A model generated the notes under the pieces. That model saw only the letters and a program-made list of their open reading frames with translations. It did no database searches and had not been told where the DNA came from. From assembly GCA_035582835.1 (NCBI GenBank), contig JAYKAV010002486.1:801860-865859 (forward strand): a DNA stretch of 64,000 bases. Reading direction: 5' to 3'. The translations under genes were made by a program, and so were the position numbers. Shown one piece after another: positions 38,775-53,100 of this stretch (the stretch's first letter is position 1; each line of letters opens with the position of its first letter). Source of the stretch: Phoebastria nigripes (taxonomy: Eukaryota; Chordata; Aves; Procellariiformes; Diomedeidae).

Positions 38775-39064
38775 GCGAGGATGACCAGAGGAATGGAGAT
38801 TAAACATTTGGTTGGTACAACTTAGCAGACTGGCTGGGTGGAAACTGGGAGAGCATGTGATTGTGCTCTATAAATGCATAAAGGACATATGTAGTCAGAA
38901 TATAGAAGAGCTATTTAAGCAAAAGAATCAAATAAGCACAGAACAAGCAAATATATATTTTAAGATGGAAATTAGCAGAAAAACATTTCTAATTGTTGGT
39001 AAGATTCCAGAACAGCCTCATGTAAGAGGTAGTTTCAGCAGTCTGAGCTTGATGAGTTTATGGG
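38775..39064 (+). mobile_element. ancient CR1 LINE fragment (3' ORF2 region)
   Basis: The landmarks follow the end of CR1 ORF2 in sense orientation: GATGACCAGAGGAATGGAG, GTGCTCTATAAATGCATAAA, GAAGAGCTATTTAAGCAAAAG, AAGATGGAAATTAGCAGAAA with AACATTTCTAA, CCAGAACAGCCTC and TGAGCTTGATGAGTTTATGGG. These correspond to the ALYKYI, ELFKL, RLEIRR-FL, W-NSL and ELDEFM-type positions. An open frame of 150 codons (38812-39264) passes through it and still shows pieces such as VLYKCIKD and EELFKQ, but the repeat explains it. It is much older than the copy at 25.3 kb. Confidence 0.75.
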
Positions 39065-41080
39065 AAGAAGTGTATAGTACGACTGTCTGGAGTTGCAGAA
39101 TAAAGGACCCAAGACTTTCCTTCCTATTCCAGTTCATACACTGTGTTTCCTCACTTTCTCATACAAGCCAGCGAAAAGGAGGCAACAAAGACTTACAAAC
39201 GGACAGGAACCTTGAATCGACGGTCCAGTTCTACTCAACACTCATCCATGTTTTGGCAAGGTGAACGGCCATGGCCAAGTGACCATGTTCATGGCCGTTG
39301 CAATGGCTTTTCTTCAGAAAGCGTATAAAGAGTCACCGTCTGACACCAGGGAGTAAACTGTGTGAATCACTGTCTTTCAGTTAAATGTCACCATTGCTGC
39401 AGTATCTCAGACAGCCACTTATAGTAGGTATCCTTGGTTGGGGCCCAGCAGCAGAAGCCTGTGCAGCAAAAATAACACAGGGTCCTCCCTCTGCTATACA
39501 CATCAAACTGCTACAAATGCAACATTCAGTTGCTAATGTGACAAATGACAAATACAAACTGTGCTTAACTGATTCGAGCCTATTCCAGAAAGTTTCTCAT
39601 CAAGTCAGCAAGCTTCCTCTCTGCAACAATTTCTGTCGCGGAAGAGTCTAAGCAGTAAAGGGTCTGGGACAGAAGTAATAGTAATAGAAAACTATTGTTT
39701 TCTAGTAAAATACTCCAAATGTTTGTGTTGTTGACCCTCCTGCTGCCTCTCTGAATAACCATTCCCTGCCTTAAAACAGGTAATTGTTTTCTTCCTGTGT
39801 CACATGAAAAGCACTCTTTCTTGTCTTGCATCACAGATTTTCAATTCTGATTAAGCTTCAAACACAATTTTGTGTCAGGAATTGTACTTTCTCAGAACAA
39901 AGCAGTTTTCTACTGTACGCTGTAACTGTGTTCTCCATGACTGAGTAGCAAAATGCTGCAATTCACCGTCAGCATTCGGTTATGTATAACGTGTGGGGGA
40001 AAAGCACTGAATTAAAATGACAGAATATTCCTCAGACTCTGAATATTATACTAAGCATGTTTTGGCACCTTATATTTAGAGTGAGCTATTTTATGCTCAT
40101 TTCCTCTTCATGGAATTTAGTTAATAGCCGAATTCAGTCACAAAACCACTTGTAAATAAGCACCTTTTTACAGATAGAGCGTTCTCAGTCTGCGTGCCTC
40201 TTTGGCTCAGTCTATCAACCAATAAAATCTGCCAATATNGTATATTAACTTCTCTCATGTTCGAGTGTTTTTATACATTAATGGAGCAGCTTGTAATTTC
40301 ACCATATAGGCTACNCACTCCTGGATATACAGCACATATCAGATAAATAAGCTGTCCAAAGAAGACATTTGTATTGGATGTTCACTGTTTGTTTCTTTCC
40401 ATACTGCCCTCGCATGCAGAAGCTGCCCTGGGAGATGAATGTGCCAGGATAAGTTATCTGGGGCTCATAAAATCTTTTTTAGAAGATTGAAATAAAGTCA
40501 GTGCTTGCAGAAGACAAATCAATTGTGACATTTCTGAATAGAGTGCGATGCATTTAATTAGCACAAGACATACTGGCAAATGCTGAATTACCCAATAAAT
40601 CACTGAATGCTGGAACCCATACAGAGCCGGGAATCAGCTGTCTTTTGAGATGTACAGCAAGTGATAATAGGAAGATCTGGCCATTTCTCCTCCATTTTCT
40701 GCTAAATTTCTTCCATTTTGACATTTGCATGCCATACCATTTTAATTATTTTAAATTATCAAAGAATTTCTCCAGCCTAATCTGAGAAACCTGTGCCATT
40801 ATCTGCATCTGCCGAAGAATGAAACACGTATCGTATGATATGCTACAGTTTTGCTATTCAGTCTGAGGCAAATGATGGAAGTTTAGCCTCTAGGAATAAA
40901 AGTATTTATAAGAAAATGTACAAGGCTGGTCCCAAGGGAAGGCGTTGTAGGACCAGGCCCTGTAGCGACCACTGACATTGGCCTCGAAGTCTCGGGACCT
41001 CCCTGTGTGATGAGCAGAAGGGGCTTCAGGCTTGTAGCAGCCGGGCGACAGGGGAGCGGATGAGAGGCTGAGCTTTGAGG

Positions 41081-41088
41081 TATAAATA
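41081..41088 (+). promoter_or_regulatory. TATA box candidate
   Basis: GAGGTATAAATACGCTCCC contains the consensus TATAAATA. It lies at the start of a GC-richer, CpG-containing patch (about 40930-41270) within AT-rich DNA. A start site would be expected near 41110-41115. No coding exon is recognised downstream, so this could be a promoter of a non-coding RNA or chance. Confidence 0.3.
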
Positions 41089-44000
41089 CGCTCCCTTGCT
41101 TGAGGTTCCTGGCCACCAGCTCTTGTACCGTGACGAGGTCAGGGCTGAAAGCAGCAGCAGGGTTACGGTCACGTCTGGGTGCGCCTAGGCAGAAGTGCCG
41201 TCCTTAATGTGCAGTCCCCATACACTCGCTACGCCCTTGCAGGGCTGCCGCTNCTCCTGGTGTGTGACAGGAGTAGTTTGGTAGCTGTTCAGCAAAACTT
41301 TTATTAACGTATAAGAAATCTTTCCAAGTGTTTACAGTGCTCTCACCACCTNGCTATCTGAACTCCTCCCTTTCATCTCACTTCCCTGTGCTTCACTTCT
41401 AAACATTACAAGAAATTCAGTAGCTAGGTGTAATTTTCCAGAGACTTAGGCACCTAAGGTACTTAAGAAACAAAAAAAAAAAAAACCAAATAAATTCTTA
41501 AGATCCTAAGGTATATATGTACTTTTTGAACATTTTGCATTTAGTATATTTGTATTTACATCAGATTCTTGTTTGCTTGTTGCTATACAGCTTAATCATA
41601 GCTTAAAAATCCATTTGTTTANTGGGAAGTGATTTTACTGTTTCAAAATTCTTAGCCTCAGGCTATACTGAGCTTAGGAATAAGATACAAAAGACATACA
41701 CCACTGTACTGCTAATTTTGTGCCTACAGTGACAGAAAACTGCATATGCAACTACAGCCATGGAATAAAGATTTTGCACTCATTAGAAGGTCTGTGATTT
41801 TTAGAATTTGGCATTTAATGATATTCCACCATGCAGGAGTGGCCTACAGTCTCTGCCCAGCATCCTCCATTAGGCAAAAGACCAGAACGTGGCCTCTTCA
41901 CAAGAAGAAATCCAATTGCTTTGGGTGTTGCCAGTATTTGATATTTATTTAAATCTTTATCACCAGTATAAAAATAAATACAAATTTAGCTTCAGTGCCT
42001 AATTTCTCTACGTCTTCTGGCCGAATATGTTCAGTGCAACATTGACGTAAAGTATTTTGTAACCCATCCTTCTTCTGTAGAGAGTTTATTCTCTTGTCAG
42101 TTTTACATGGTCCCATGTTTGTTTTCAACCTAGCAGTTATCACTGCCCTGCGACAGATGGTCTAAGCCACCCTACCAATCTTACAAATGAGAGGTACAAC
42201 TCAGATGACACTTTCGTCTTCTCCTTGTTACTGACAACTCCTTGTCCTCAAGGAACCATCAGGGAGTTCATTGGTGCTGGTTGAGATTGCCCACAAGTAG
42301 AATTGGAAAAAAATAGACTGAGGGGCTTCTAATTTTTGTTTCTATCCTGTTCATATAACATCAGCAGCATCCAGCTTTTGAAACTGAATTTAATTGTGGA
42401 TGCATAAGAGTAATTAGTCTTTGAAATGATTGTTGTAGACAATGATAATTAGCAAATATATACAATCATTCATATTTGCAGAAAATTGCAGCAAAGGAAA
42501 TTAGGAGCCTTTAAAATCCTATCCTAGTAATTTAAAAATAAGAAAACCAAGATTAAAGCAGCACTCTGATAGATGGGTAAAGGGTGAGAGAGGCAAAATC
42601 CTCCTATACCCTCTCTACCCTCTTGTGCCTAATCCTACAGAAGGCTGAGTTCCCTCAACCTCCAGGTGCTGCAAGGCTTCCTCTTGTCCTAAATTTCACT
42701 AGTTCTCCTGAGTGTTATAGTCTTTTAAGGCTTTGAAGCACATTGATTACTCAATTAGCCATTAAGCAATACACTGCTTTCCCTTTTCTGTGATGAGTGG
42801 GTGACATCTCTGCTTTGCCTGTTTATGAAGTGCAGTAAGGCCACAGAGTTGGAAACAGATGTTATTTGTATTCCTCTGGTTCTCTGTGTCTTTCCCTAAG
42901 TTCAGAGCAGGGGAACAACGAAACAAAGAAATTAGTCCTTTTTATTATCCATAAAGGTGATTATATCATCACTTCCTGAGGTATTGAGCAGGACTGTTTT
43001 TATCACAACACAGTCCACCAAAGGCCAAGGACCTAGAAACCCATTACTGTACGCTTGCTTTTAGTGTGCTTACAAAACATTGTTTTCTACAAATAAATAA
43101 ATGGTTAGAAATTCCTAAGCATCTTAATGTGGAAGGACATGTGAATTAACATGAGTAAACTAAGTTGATATACATAAAATATTAACAGAGGGATTTCCAG
43201 CTTGGGGTTTTGCCCAGGTTGGGGTTGTCCAAATAAGGGATGCTACTTTTCAAGGACATCCTCACCTACCTGTCTTCCAAACAGTGACTGTTATATCGCT
43301 TCCCGTGGGCCTTTATGCTGGGGTGACAAAATGTAGCCACGCAGTCTCTGATTCCTTGGTCATCAGCATGGACAAAATCAGAGCTCCTGTCCCAACTCCC
43401 CAGCCTTCTACTTCCAGTGTAAAGCTGCTTGATTTCATTGGTAGATACTACTGCAATTATTTTTGAAAACTGATTGCAAACCAGTACCTGACTAAAATCC
43501 TTTGTGAGCCTCTGTGTCCAAAAACACCCATGCAGAATTACACAGACTACTGTCAAGACGAGTGTGACCTCCAGCAAGACCATGTCCCTCTTTATCCCCT
43601 TCATTCCCCATTGCTCTGCACGTTGGCGAGGCAACCCAGTAAATCCCGTTCAGGACCAGCGCTGAAGGTGCTCTGAGAGGGGAGGGAATTTTGATGTTAG
43701 CGCTGCCCGAATCCTTCCAGTGCTCCCAGCTCTCNGGCCCCGGGGCTTTCAGATCAAAGCCGTGGCATTACCGCAGAGAGCAGACCGGTTTGCCAAAAAG
43801 AAAGAGGGAAGTCTGCCAAAAAGAAAGCTCACTGAACATTTGGGATGTGTATTAGAAGCATCACCTTCGGTTCTCGCTGGAAGCGGCTCGGTAGCCCATG
43901 CAGACCTACTTGCCACGGGAGCGCCTGTCCCCCTCCCAGGTTTCCCCAGGGCTCCTGCAGCCTGGCCTTAAAACGGGGCTGCTGTCCCCAGCCCAGAAAG

Positions 44001-45539
44001 GGAGTCGGCTTCTGATCCTGGTGAAACGCAGACGCAGAACGACAGAGATCTCTGCTGAGCACTTTATCTCACTTTGATTTAAAAATTAATAGTGCTGAGA
44101 TAAACTGCGGGTGATGATTGCTAAAACTTCTGTGGGGAATGAGGCATTACAGAATTAAGACTTGCCTTGAAGTAGCCAACAGAGAAAATTTTTTGCACCC
44201 CCCCCCCCAAATCCTAGTAAGCTTTTTGTGCCACTTGTCTTACTATTCTGTTCCTCTCCTCCAGGTCTTTAAGTCATTTGTTTTTTCCTGTGTGCTGTTT
44301 TGACTCCCCGTCATGATGCTGGTACTTCCCAGTGGAGTGTCAGAAGCACCCAGTTCATTTTGTGCATCCTTACACTGGGGCCAGTATCATTAGCAAAAAT
44401 TTTAAGCACGTGCCATCCTAAGACTTGTGCTTTGGGAGTTCCACCAATAACTTTCCTGTTTCTTTTCCCATTACCATCCCAGTCAGTTTCTGAGCAAATT
44501 TATGATTCTTACACTAATGCCGGTCTCTGCCAGCTTAACTGTTTCTCATATGGCACCATATGTAGATTATCTTAAATTTAGGTAGATGAAATCTAGGACA
44601 TTTCATCAGCAATTACCATACAAAACCCCAAAATATCAGGACAGTTTGGTATTACCTATTCTGGCAAAAAAATGTATTTCTATCTTATTTCCTATATGTT
44701 TCTATATATTTCACTTTTCTTTACTTAAGGGTTCTTTCTCAAGTCTTGCATAGTGTTGATGGGCCTGGATGACTTTATCACTTCCTCATAATTATAGATA
44801 TTCAATTAATTGATCTTTGATGTGTGGCACATGTCTCACTTGACTGGTTCACTGAAAACCCATCATGGGGAAATTCCAGTCCCTTCTTTTGCATATATGG
44901 AGCTGTAGGGATTTGGCTTCCACTTTAAACGTGCTAATTTCTATCTCCCTTCCTTCGCTGGTATCAAAGAGACCGGAATCTGGCCTGTTGTTGGAAGCAG
45001 CAAGCGACAGCGTGTATACAAAGCTGGGAATGCGGAAAGGGGCAGATGGGATTTCAGAGGCTGTTTTTGATAATTTGTCCTTACACATTTGTCCTAGTAC
45101 ACATGAGGCATAACAGTAAGTGAAAAAAGGGAAAATTAATCATATTGCTAATGGACAATTTGTCTCCTGGATGCTACCCAATGAGGGGGTCCCACACGGG
45201 CTGTTGTCTTTGTAAAATTCAAGCCCCGATGTGGCACTGTGTGTATTTTGCTCTGTAATGTGGAGTTTATCTGCTGCATTTGACGTAGAGAAGCTAATTG
45301 TGAGCTTCATTGAGTATTTCCTGGATCGTATGCATCTTCATAGTCAACAGCCTTCCTTATCAGTTCTCTTTCTGCAAATACCTTGCACTAACAAAGAAAA
45401 GTGAAGCTTTAATTGGTGATATTAAGACTTATGTATTTTATATCTTACATTTATTGCAGCTATCGTATCTTCAAAATACCTTTTTCCTTACCACTTCAAA
45501 CATGAGTTGGCATTTGACAGTATATATATTTTGGCAGAG

Positions 45540-46210
45540 ATGAGAGCATGTTAACAGGCTGATGGCATTTTAATTATTTTATTGAGATGGCATTGGCCCA
45601 GAATGCTTGTTGGAATTTGCAAATGTGCGTTGATTTATATTTTATTTTGTAAACCAGGCCCAAGAGGCTGACTAATTAGAAACATGACTCAAAGCTATAA
45701 GGGGTACTTATTGATTCAGATCATGAAAAGACCAGAATGATCAAAAGCAAACATCTATCTCCCTCTTCATCTGGGGTTCAGGAGGTTAAGTGCTATTTGT
45801 CTCAAATCCCTGGCATTAGCTCTATCTTTGTAATGGAGAAGACAATTAACATCTATATCTATTCAGTTTTAGTATGTACTGTATTGTTTAGAGGAATGTG
45901 CTTTTAATAATTAAACCATGCACAATAAGCTATTATCAACTTGTTTCATTAGGTGATATTTTGCTTTTTCTCCCCCTCACTTAGATTTTTCATTCTATTT
46001 ATTTAAAGTTTGAAATGGATGGCTTCATTTTAGAAGAAATAATATGATTGGCTGAATATACAGGTTTTGTGCTAAAAATCTAATTTGCATACCATGGCAA
46101 CATATAACAACTTCATTAGTTACTTGGGACCGATTTTAAATGACATCAACGCTTCTGTGTTGCCATAATGCAGCAAAAATGCTAAAATGTTAATGCATTC
46201 ATGGAGTAGT
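45540..46210. promoter_or_regulatory. enhancer-like conserved-looking segment
   Basis: The stretch has very few CpG, is dense in homeobox-type cores (TTTTAATTATTTTATTG, CTAATTAG) and contains GATTGGCTG (an inverted CCAAT box). At 46083-46101 it carries the exact POU octamer ATTTGCAT followed by CCATGGCAAC, an RFX X-box half. This style is typical of deeply conserved developmental enhancers. Conservation itself cannot be seen from one sequence. Confidence 0.3.
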
Positions 46211-47115
46211 CACAGAAAAGGCAAAGCAGAAGTGTTTTATACTGTCTGTGCTGCTCCAGGTCTCCACTGGAGCCTGGCTTCAGGACTGAAAAGGAGGGCA
46301 ATGTGTATGTTGAAAACAGATGGAGAATTCGAACTCCTCCTGAATGCAGCTGAGAGAGATTTTGTTTTCTGGGGAAGAGAGCAGGCAGCGTCCATTCCTG
46401 CCTCCTTCTGCCCCGTGTCCTGCCAGGGGAGACCAGTTTTGAGCTGATCTGGGGTACATTCTTCTGTGCCACCAAAGCACCACAGAGGGATGTTGTGTTG
46501 TCATGGGTGTCTCAGATTTTTAGGCACTGCCTTTTTCAGACTGAAAAGTCTAACGTAAGGAATGTGATTAATTTTTAGTATGTAACAAAGCACAGATAAA
46601 TGTCAGGGTCTTTTGAGTACTGTTTTGTCACTCTGCCTGTGTCGTCTCACCGTGGCGCACACACAAAGCAAAGCTAATTGCAGTAGCACTGGGGTACAGC
46701 GAGAAGCATGTTGGAGCTGGGCTTTGGAAGCAGTGCTCGCAATCCTATGCCTGCTGCAACCGCCTGTGCCAAAGCATTCATTACTATGAGCTGGAAATAT
46801 TCACACCCTCCCACACACAAGGACTGGATTGAGAAAGTTTCATATTGCAGAGTTACTGAAATTATTAAATAGAAAAACAAAGGATGTCTCATACAGGAGA
46901 CTAACTGATTCATGTTTAGCAGTGTTAATGGGAGGCAGGACTTTCCATTCCAGATCAATGGGTTTCAGTAACGACTGCCACCAAATCATTGCAATCTCAT
47001 AGCTGCTCAGTGCCAGAGCAAAAGTGGCTTAATACTCCCAGCACAGTCCCTGCAGGAGAAAAGAAAAGGTATTTTCTCTAGTGACAACATCCATAGCCTC
47101 AAGTGCAAGACAAGC

Positions 47116-47167
47116 GTTGAGCATCCTCAGCTTTCCTTGCCGGCGCAGGGACCTGGAGGTGCTCAGC
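47116..47167. repeat. imperfect palindrome, MITE-like remnant
   Basis: The arms GTTGAGCATCCTCAGC (left) and CCTGGAGGTGCTCAGC (right) form an imperfect inverted repeat around a GC-rich centre. The form GAGCAC-CC-CAGCTCC ... GG-GGTGCTCAGCA is familiar from old palindromic interspersed elements of amniotes. No family name is claimed. Confidence 0.35.
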
Positions 47168-50100
47168 ATCTGGTGCACTTGTGCTCTCTGTGCTGCATTT
47201 CACTCTCTTCCTCAAAGGTGAGAGTGTCAGGTGGGGGCTGAGGCCAGTCACAGGGTGTCAGGCAAAACCCTGTTGGGTGTCTGCCCACGTCGTTCCTGCC
47301 CAGTGGGTGACCATGTTAAACAGGAGCAGGAGCAACGGAGACTGAGGACATGGTGCCGTGGAGCGGTCCACAGGTTGCAGACACAGTTAAAAGATTTCTG
47401 CATCCCCTGAGTTACCCCATCCCGACTTGCAATCAGTCATGTAAAAGGCTAAGTCAGGTCAACTCCAGTTTGCTCTGACTCAGCCTTTTGCATGGCAGGG
47501 CTGTAAACCACATGTACACAGGAATCTATTTACAACAAGAAGGAAAAAAAATACCTGGAGACAGCTTTTAAAAACCAGGCTCCTATAACCAAATCTGGTT
47601 TAGAGTGCAGCCTACGAGACAGCTGATTTAGTTGAGGTAATCTAGCAATTATCTCCAGGAAAAAAGTGTTTGTGAATGGGGGATTTAAAAAAAGCTCTCC
47701 CCCAGTAGAAAAGAATGGGGAACCACTGCTTGAAGCTTTGTCGAGCAGAAATTTCATTTACAAAGGACTTAAAAGAGATATTGTCATGTGGTTAGAATAC
47801 TAGGAATCATCTAACTAAATGTCAATACCCACATCTGAGTTGGTCAGCTTGGCTATGTTACAGTCAACGGGGAGATGGTCTGTATGATAGGTAGAGCATA
47901 AAGCATGATTCCTGTCTTCCTAAAGGTGTCCAAATTAGATGAATCTCAGTGCTAAAAACACTTGTTTCTCAACAGAAAGGAAGCTCCAGTGACTAGCTCA
48001 GGCATGGATCCTTGCATTATAGATGTGTAAAGTTAAGTGAGCAAACCCTACCCAATGTGACAAATATTTTTTCTTTTTCAAACATTCTTACCATTGCTTT
48101 TGTTCCATGAAATATTTGAACTGCAGTGACCTTGCCTCCTTACTCTTACTGTTTTGTTCTGTACCTTATTCATTTCTTTGGGCTGCAAAGGCTGTCGAGA
48201 GGACATTGTTCTTTGCCTGACATACCTACTTACTGCAAAGCACTGTGTACACTGCTGTATAAATAACATCTCAGAAAAAAAAAATGAATAATTGAAAAGG
48301 ATGGAAAACTTTGTGCAGTTGACTGAAATAATCTAGCAGAAGCTATATGAGAACAGAGTCTACTGGGACAAAATTTCCTAAGCATATCTCTTAAGAATTA
48401 ATTTTGGCAGTTCTAAACAGAATTCTATAAAGATACAAACAAGTCAACATACAACTTCAGAGAAGACAAGTGGTTAACAACAAACCAGGGAGCCCTGCTC
48501 TGGCTGGTGATAAGCTTGTTGATGCCTGTTTCTAAAAATCTTCCCTAGCTGTAATTTCCAGTAGAAGAACGGGTTTGTAGCCTGATGTGAGGAAGAAGCC
48601 CCTCTTTCCTAATGGACCAAAGGGTTTTATTTTCCATCTAGGTTGTGAAGTGTTTGGCAGCCACCCTTCTACACTGCCTGGTTTTCACTTTTCTTGAGTG
48701 GTGCTGCTGAACCTGCAACCATTTCTGAGGGGTAGCACTTACCGTCCCACTGCCTGCTTTGACACGAAGACTGGACCACGAGGATTTTCCAGGATGACTC
48801 TTCGAGGCTGGGTGAAGGGCTAGTCAGGTTCAATTTACATTGCACTAGATGAGGGATTAATGGTGAAGCAAATGAGCTTAACGAGGAGTGGATGACTCTT
48901 TAATATTACTGTGGTTTTCTTTTCCGGTCATGAACAAAATCAAGTAATTTTTCTTTTCCTTTGTGTCCTGCTCAGGATTTTGGTACAGTAATGAGATTTG
49001 CTTTGGTCTTTTTCACCTGTCTTATTTAGATGAAAAACTTGGCGTGTTCTTTATTGTGTACATTTACATTACCTTATACACTGTGGCTCTGCTGGGGACT
49101 CTAAATCTTGCTATAAACCAGGCAAGTAATTTAATAGTAAAAAGTAGTCTACCCCTCATGCATCTCTCACATAGTCATTTTCTTCTCAACGGCTCTAATG
49201 CTTATCAGAGATAATAACTGTTAATAATTCCATTAAAAAAATTAATTATTTCTTCAAGAACTTTAGAAAAAAAAAGTTATGATCTTTAAGTAATTTAGGG
49301 GGGAATAATTGACATGAAGAATGCATGTTACAACTATTCTTTAGTGTAAACTAGAGTCACATGTGGGGAAAGTGAGATAAATTCTTTGATTTCTGAGGTA
49401 TATTGTTAGGCACAAAAAGACTTAAAGGAGAGCTTCAGTGTAATAGAAAGACATCTTTAATTACTGTGCAGTGACTGTGCTGGGCTGGATATACTCTATC
49501 AAATAATCATACTTGCTACCGAACCTGCTTTTGTAACACTGACAACACCAATCAGGGCAGAGAGCTATCATGGGACTGCAGGACCTGTGTGGCTGAGTGG
49601 AGCTTTTGCATTAATGGGGATCAGAAGATGGGACACGGAAACATAATTCTTAATTAAGCAAGCAAGTGCCTGTACTTGGTACCCACTGTGTATACTGTAA
49701 TCTTTTTGTCTCTGAAAATTCCCACCTTTGGTACTAGCAGAAGTGGGAACTGTGCAGCATGCATGCACTTGCTAGGGAAAAAGTACTGCTTGAGACGTGT
49801 TCAAGCTGACTTTAAATCAGCCTTCCAAGTAACCACAGTACTAGAGCCATTGCTGTACAAACTTCACAGGGAGTTGGCCGCCTGAAGTGTTAAATGAAGT
49901 CCATACAGGTTTTTACAGCTTGTGCAGAGGTCCAGGCTGCTATGGCCTTTGCATTATATAGATCAAAGCTGATGCAAATATATCTACACCTGCAGCAATT
50001 GCACCGGTGACTCAGAGCACCCCAGGGTACACACAGACTCCAGGCTGAATGCTCACACCTATGCTAGCAGACTGTATTTTAAGGGTTACAGCATATGTCA

Positions 50101-53100
50101 TTGGCTTATTACTCCCCTAATTAAGATTTTGGCCAACACATGTGAAGCTGGGTGGAGATTTAGTTGTGCTTTGTTGTCACTTAAGATGTTTTTTGGCCTG
50201 AGGCTTTGTCATTCTTGGGATATAGACTGTGGTTTGTGCTCAGAGGCTGGGAAAATAAATGTATTTGTTCATGAGATAAGACACAGAAGGGGCAAAAGCA
50301 TTTCTGGAGGAGTTGCTTGAAAATCTAAGTGAGAGCTCATCACCAGCAGGTGCTGGCAAGGAGCTTGCTGTGGAGCAGTAAGTTGCATAGGAAGGAAGTA
50401 CAAGAGGTCAGACTGAGAGGAAGAGGACCTTGCACGTCACAAGCTGCAGTGAATCCCAAAATTGACAAAGAAGATAACACTGAAAAAAAAGAGAGATCTG
50501 TTTATGTGAAGTCTTTATTTTCCTTGTCAAGAGGAGTGCATGAAAACATGCTTCATTCAAGATGAGACATTGAAGAAGCAGCAGCTCCAAGAGCTTTGCA
50601 AGGAGATTAGTATTAGTTATCAATTAATGATTACAGAAACCTCAAGGACTGACTGAAGGAGATGTCAATTCAACGCCCACAGGTGGCACCGCTTAGGAAG
50701 TGGGAGACATGGCGTGTCCACAAGCAGCAGGAGACACCCCAGGCCCCAGGCCCATGCACACCTGGGTTAGATGCAACCAGGCAGGGGCTCGGCGGCGAAG
50801 AGCAAGCCCTGCAGCAACAAGGGCTTAAGAAGAGGAGCAGAGACTGTCCACTTAGAGAGACCAAGTAGTAGCATGCTGGGTAACTGGCAAATGCAGAATT
50901 TCAGCCTCCCCCTCCTGTGAATGTGCTTACCCCTGTGGATAACCCCATTTTGTCGTCTTCATATGTTTGTGTAATTTTTGTCTCACAGATAGACAGGGTG
51001 TTAGCAAGGCAAATGCTTCCCTGAAAAGTAGCATCTTCTGTATGNCCATATCGTTACTGTCTTTTTTTAGGTCTAGAGCTGAGCATTTTATTTTGTTGGA
51101 AATAATCACCTCTTTTTTTTCCTGTTTTCTAGTTTTGAGTTGAATATAGTCTTTGTGGGGGTGGGACTAAAAGAGAATTTTCTCTTGTTCTAATGACCGG
51201 TATTTTCTGTAACTATTTTCTGCCCCTGGCTGTCATGTTGCTAACAGTCTGTCTCATCCCTTCTGTATTTGCTATAAACTGGGCTGTGAGATCACACCGC
51301 TGATAAAGCCTTTCAACCTTTGCAGACTGTGCCGGTTGCCACTCTACATTAGACCTTAAGTTGTAGCTTCTCACCAATTGTATACCCTTAAGAAAAAAAA
51401 ATATATATATTTAACTTGCATCTTTTATATACTTTTGAGCCATTCATTAAGGAACTAAGAGAGCCAGTATAAATTTGTAGATTATCTATTACTGTAAGAA
51501 TTGTATAGGATGCTCCCTCCTCATAACAAAACATGAATTCCCTCTCCAATAAAAAACCCACACATTTACATACAAAAGGCNGCCAGCAAGAAAAAATGTT
51601 TGGAAAAAAAATCTGCCCAGGATCAGACTACCACAGCCCTCTGCCCTCCCTTCCCCTGCTTCAGGTTCCCCCACGGCCCTGGTTAAAAGTACGGAGCCCA
51701 GGAGGCCGGCTGGTCTCCATAGCTGGATGGCTGTCTTTTGCGGTGCAGCTCTCAGGGCGATGCACTGAGCCCTGGGGGCTGCTGCCCCCCAGCCCCCGAG
51801 GCATCCCTGGAGGAGGACAGGCAGTAACTGGCCTTGGTGGCCATCTGCTCCTCTGCACTTCCCAGCCATGGGGAAAAACACCACATGGAGAGACAACATG
51901 GGGTCCTGTCTCAGTGGAAGGCAGCATCTCCTGAACCCCAGTTACTCCAAAAGGCACAGGTGCCACCGTCAAGCATGTTGTCCTCAACTCCCCCTATATA
52001 CTGAAAATACATTTATTTAGGTAGGTATCAACATTAAACATGCAATAAAGACAGGCCAGTCATACTTCTGATTTTGTGTAATTTTCTTGTAATAAAGAGA
52101 ATGGTAAAATATCAGCAAAAAATGAAATCCAGTGCTTTTTGAAAGCTTATGGCTATTCACTGGTGTTCACTTTAATTCTTAATTCTTGGTCTGTAGAGGG
52201 CTGGTCACTCCTGACCTAGAGTTACATGAGATTTCTTATGAGAAAATAAACTCAAAATCTTGCAGCTATGAAAAGCTAGGTGCTTATTGGGAATATTACT
52301 ACTGCTACATTTTATATAGCTGCTTCATCATGTTGCTTATATTGGCCAGTGATCCCCCATAGACTTCTCTCATGCCAAGGCACCTCGAGTGTGTTGGAGG
52401 TCAGCTTGACCTTGCTGAACTGCCTGCTAGCAATATTTCTTGCCAAGATCAAGGTAATCAGCATCTGGAGGTACCTCTCTCATGATTGCAAGAAGATACT
52501 GTAGTAAGGGTATAGCCTGTTGTTAAAGGTGAGAAATAGATGAATCACCCTGATGGATCACTGAAATAACNTATCAGTATTTCAGCTGATTTGGGTACCT
52601 TTATGTGGCACTGTGGTGTATTGTATAGGCATATGTCCACTAAGTGTGATTATGTACCACAGGCTGACCATGGTAAGACTATAGTCTTATGATCCCTCCT
52701 GTGCACACAGGTCTGTTGGCTTCAGCAGCAGTTTCAATGCATGCAAAGGGGGGTGGGTGGCTCCTGTTTTTAAATGACAAAGAGCTCCTAGATCCTAGAC
52801 TGGACAGAGGTGGTACTACAGTTCATGAATCAGATTCATGGAGAGAGCTGTCTAGTGAAATTTGGACCTCCATAGGCTGTAAATAATTCTGGATATTGCC
52901 CTCTTCAATGCATGGCATTATCCGCATATGGAAGAAGTTGAAAAATTGTACAAACAGATGAACTGGGAATGCTAAATGATGACAAATTGAAAGTTAAGTG
53001 CTAGGGGGAATATTGGAGGATGTTACTAACTAGCTTAAATGGCAAAAGTTTTCATGTATGATATGATGCCAAAGTGAGTGGGTGACAACGGAGGTCCAAA

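Noticed and set aside
38812..39264. Open frame of 150 codons
   Set aside because: The first two thirds is an old CR1 ORF2 remnant; the frame crosses the end of the repeat into unrelated DNA and shows no host protein.
48963..49214. Open frame with a hydrophobic stretch (FFIVYIYITLYTVALLG) that recalls the first membrane segment of an olfactory receptor
   Set aside because: Only one such segment is present; the conserved receptor motifs that should follow are absent, and the frame is AT-rich and short. A chance hydrophobic ORF is more likely.
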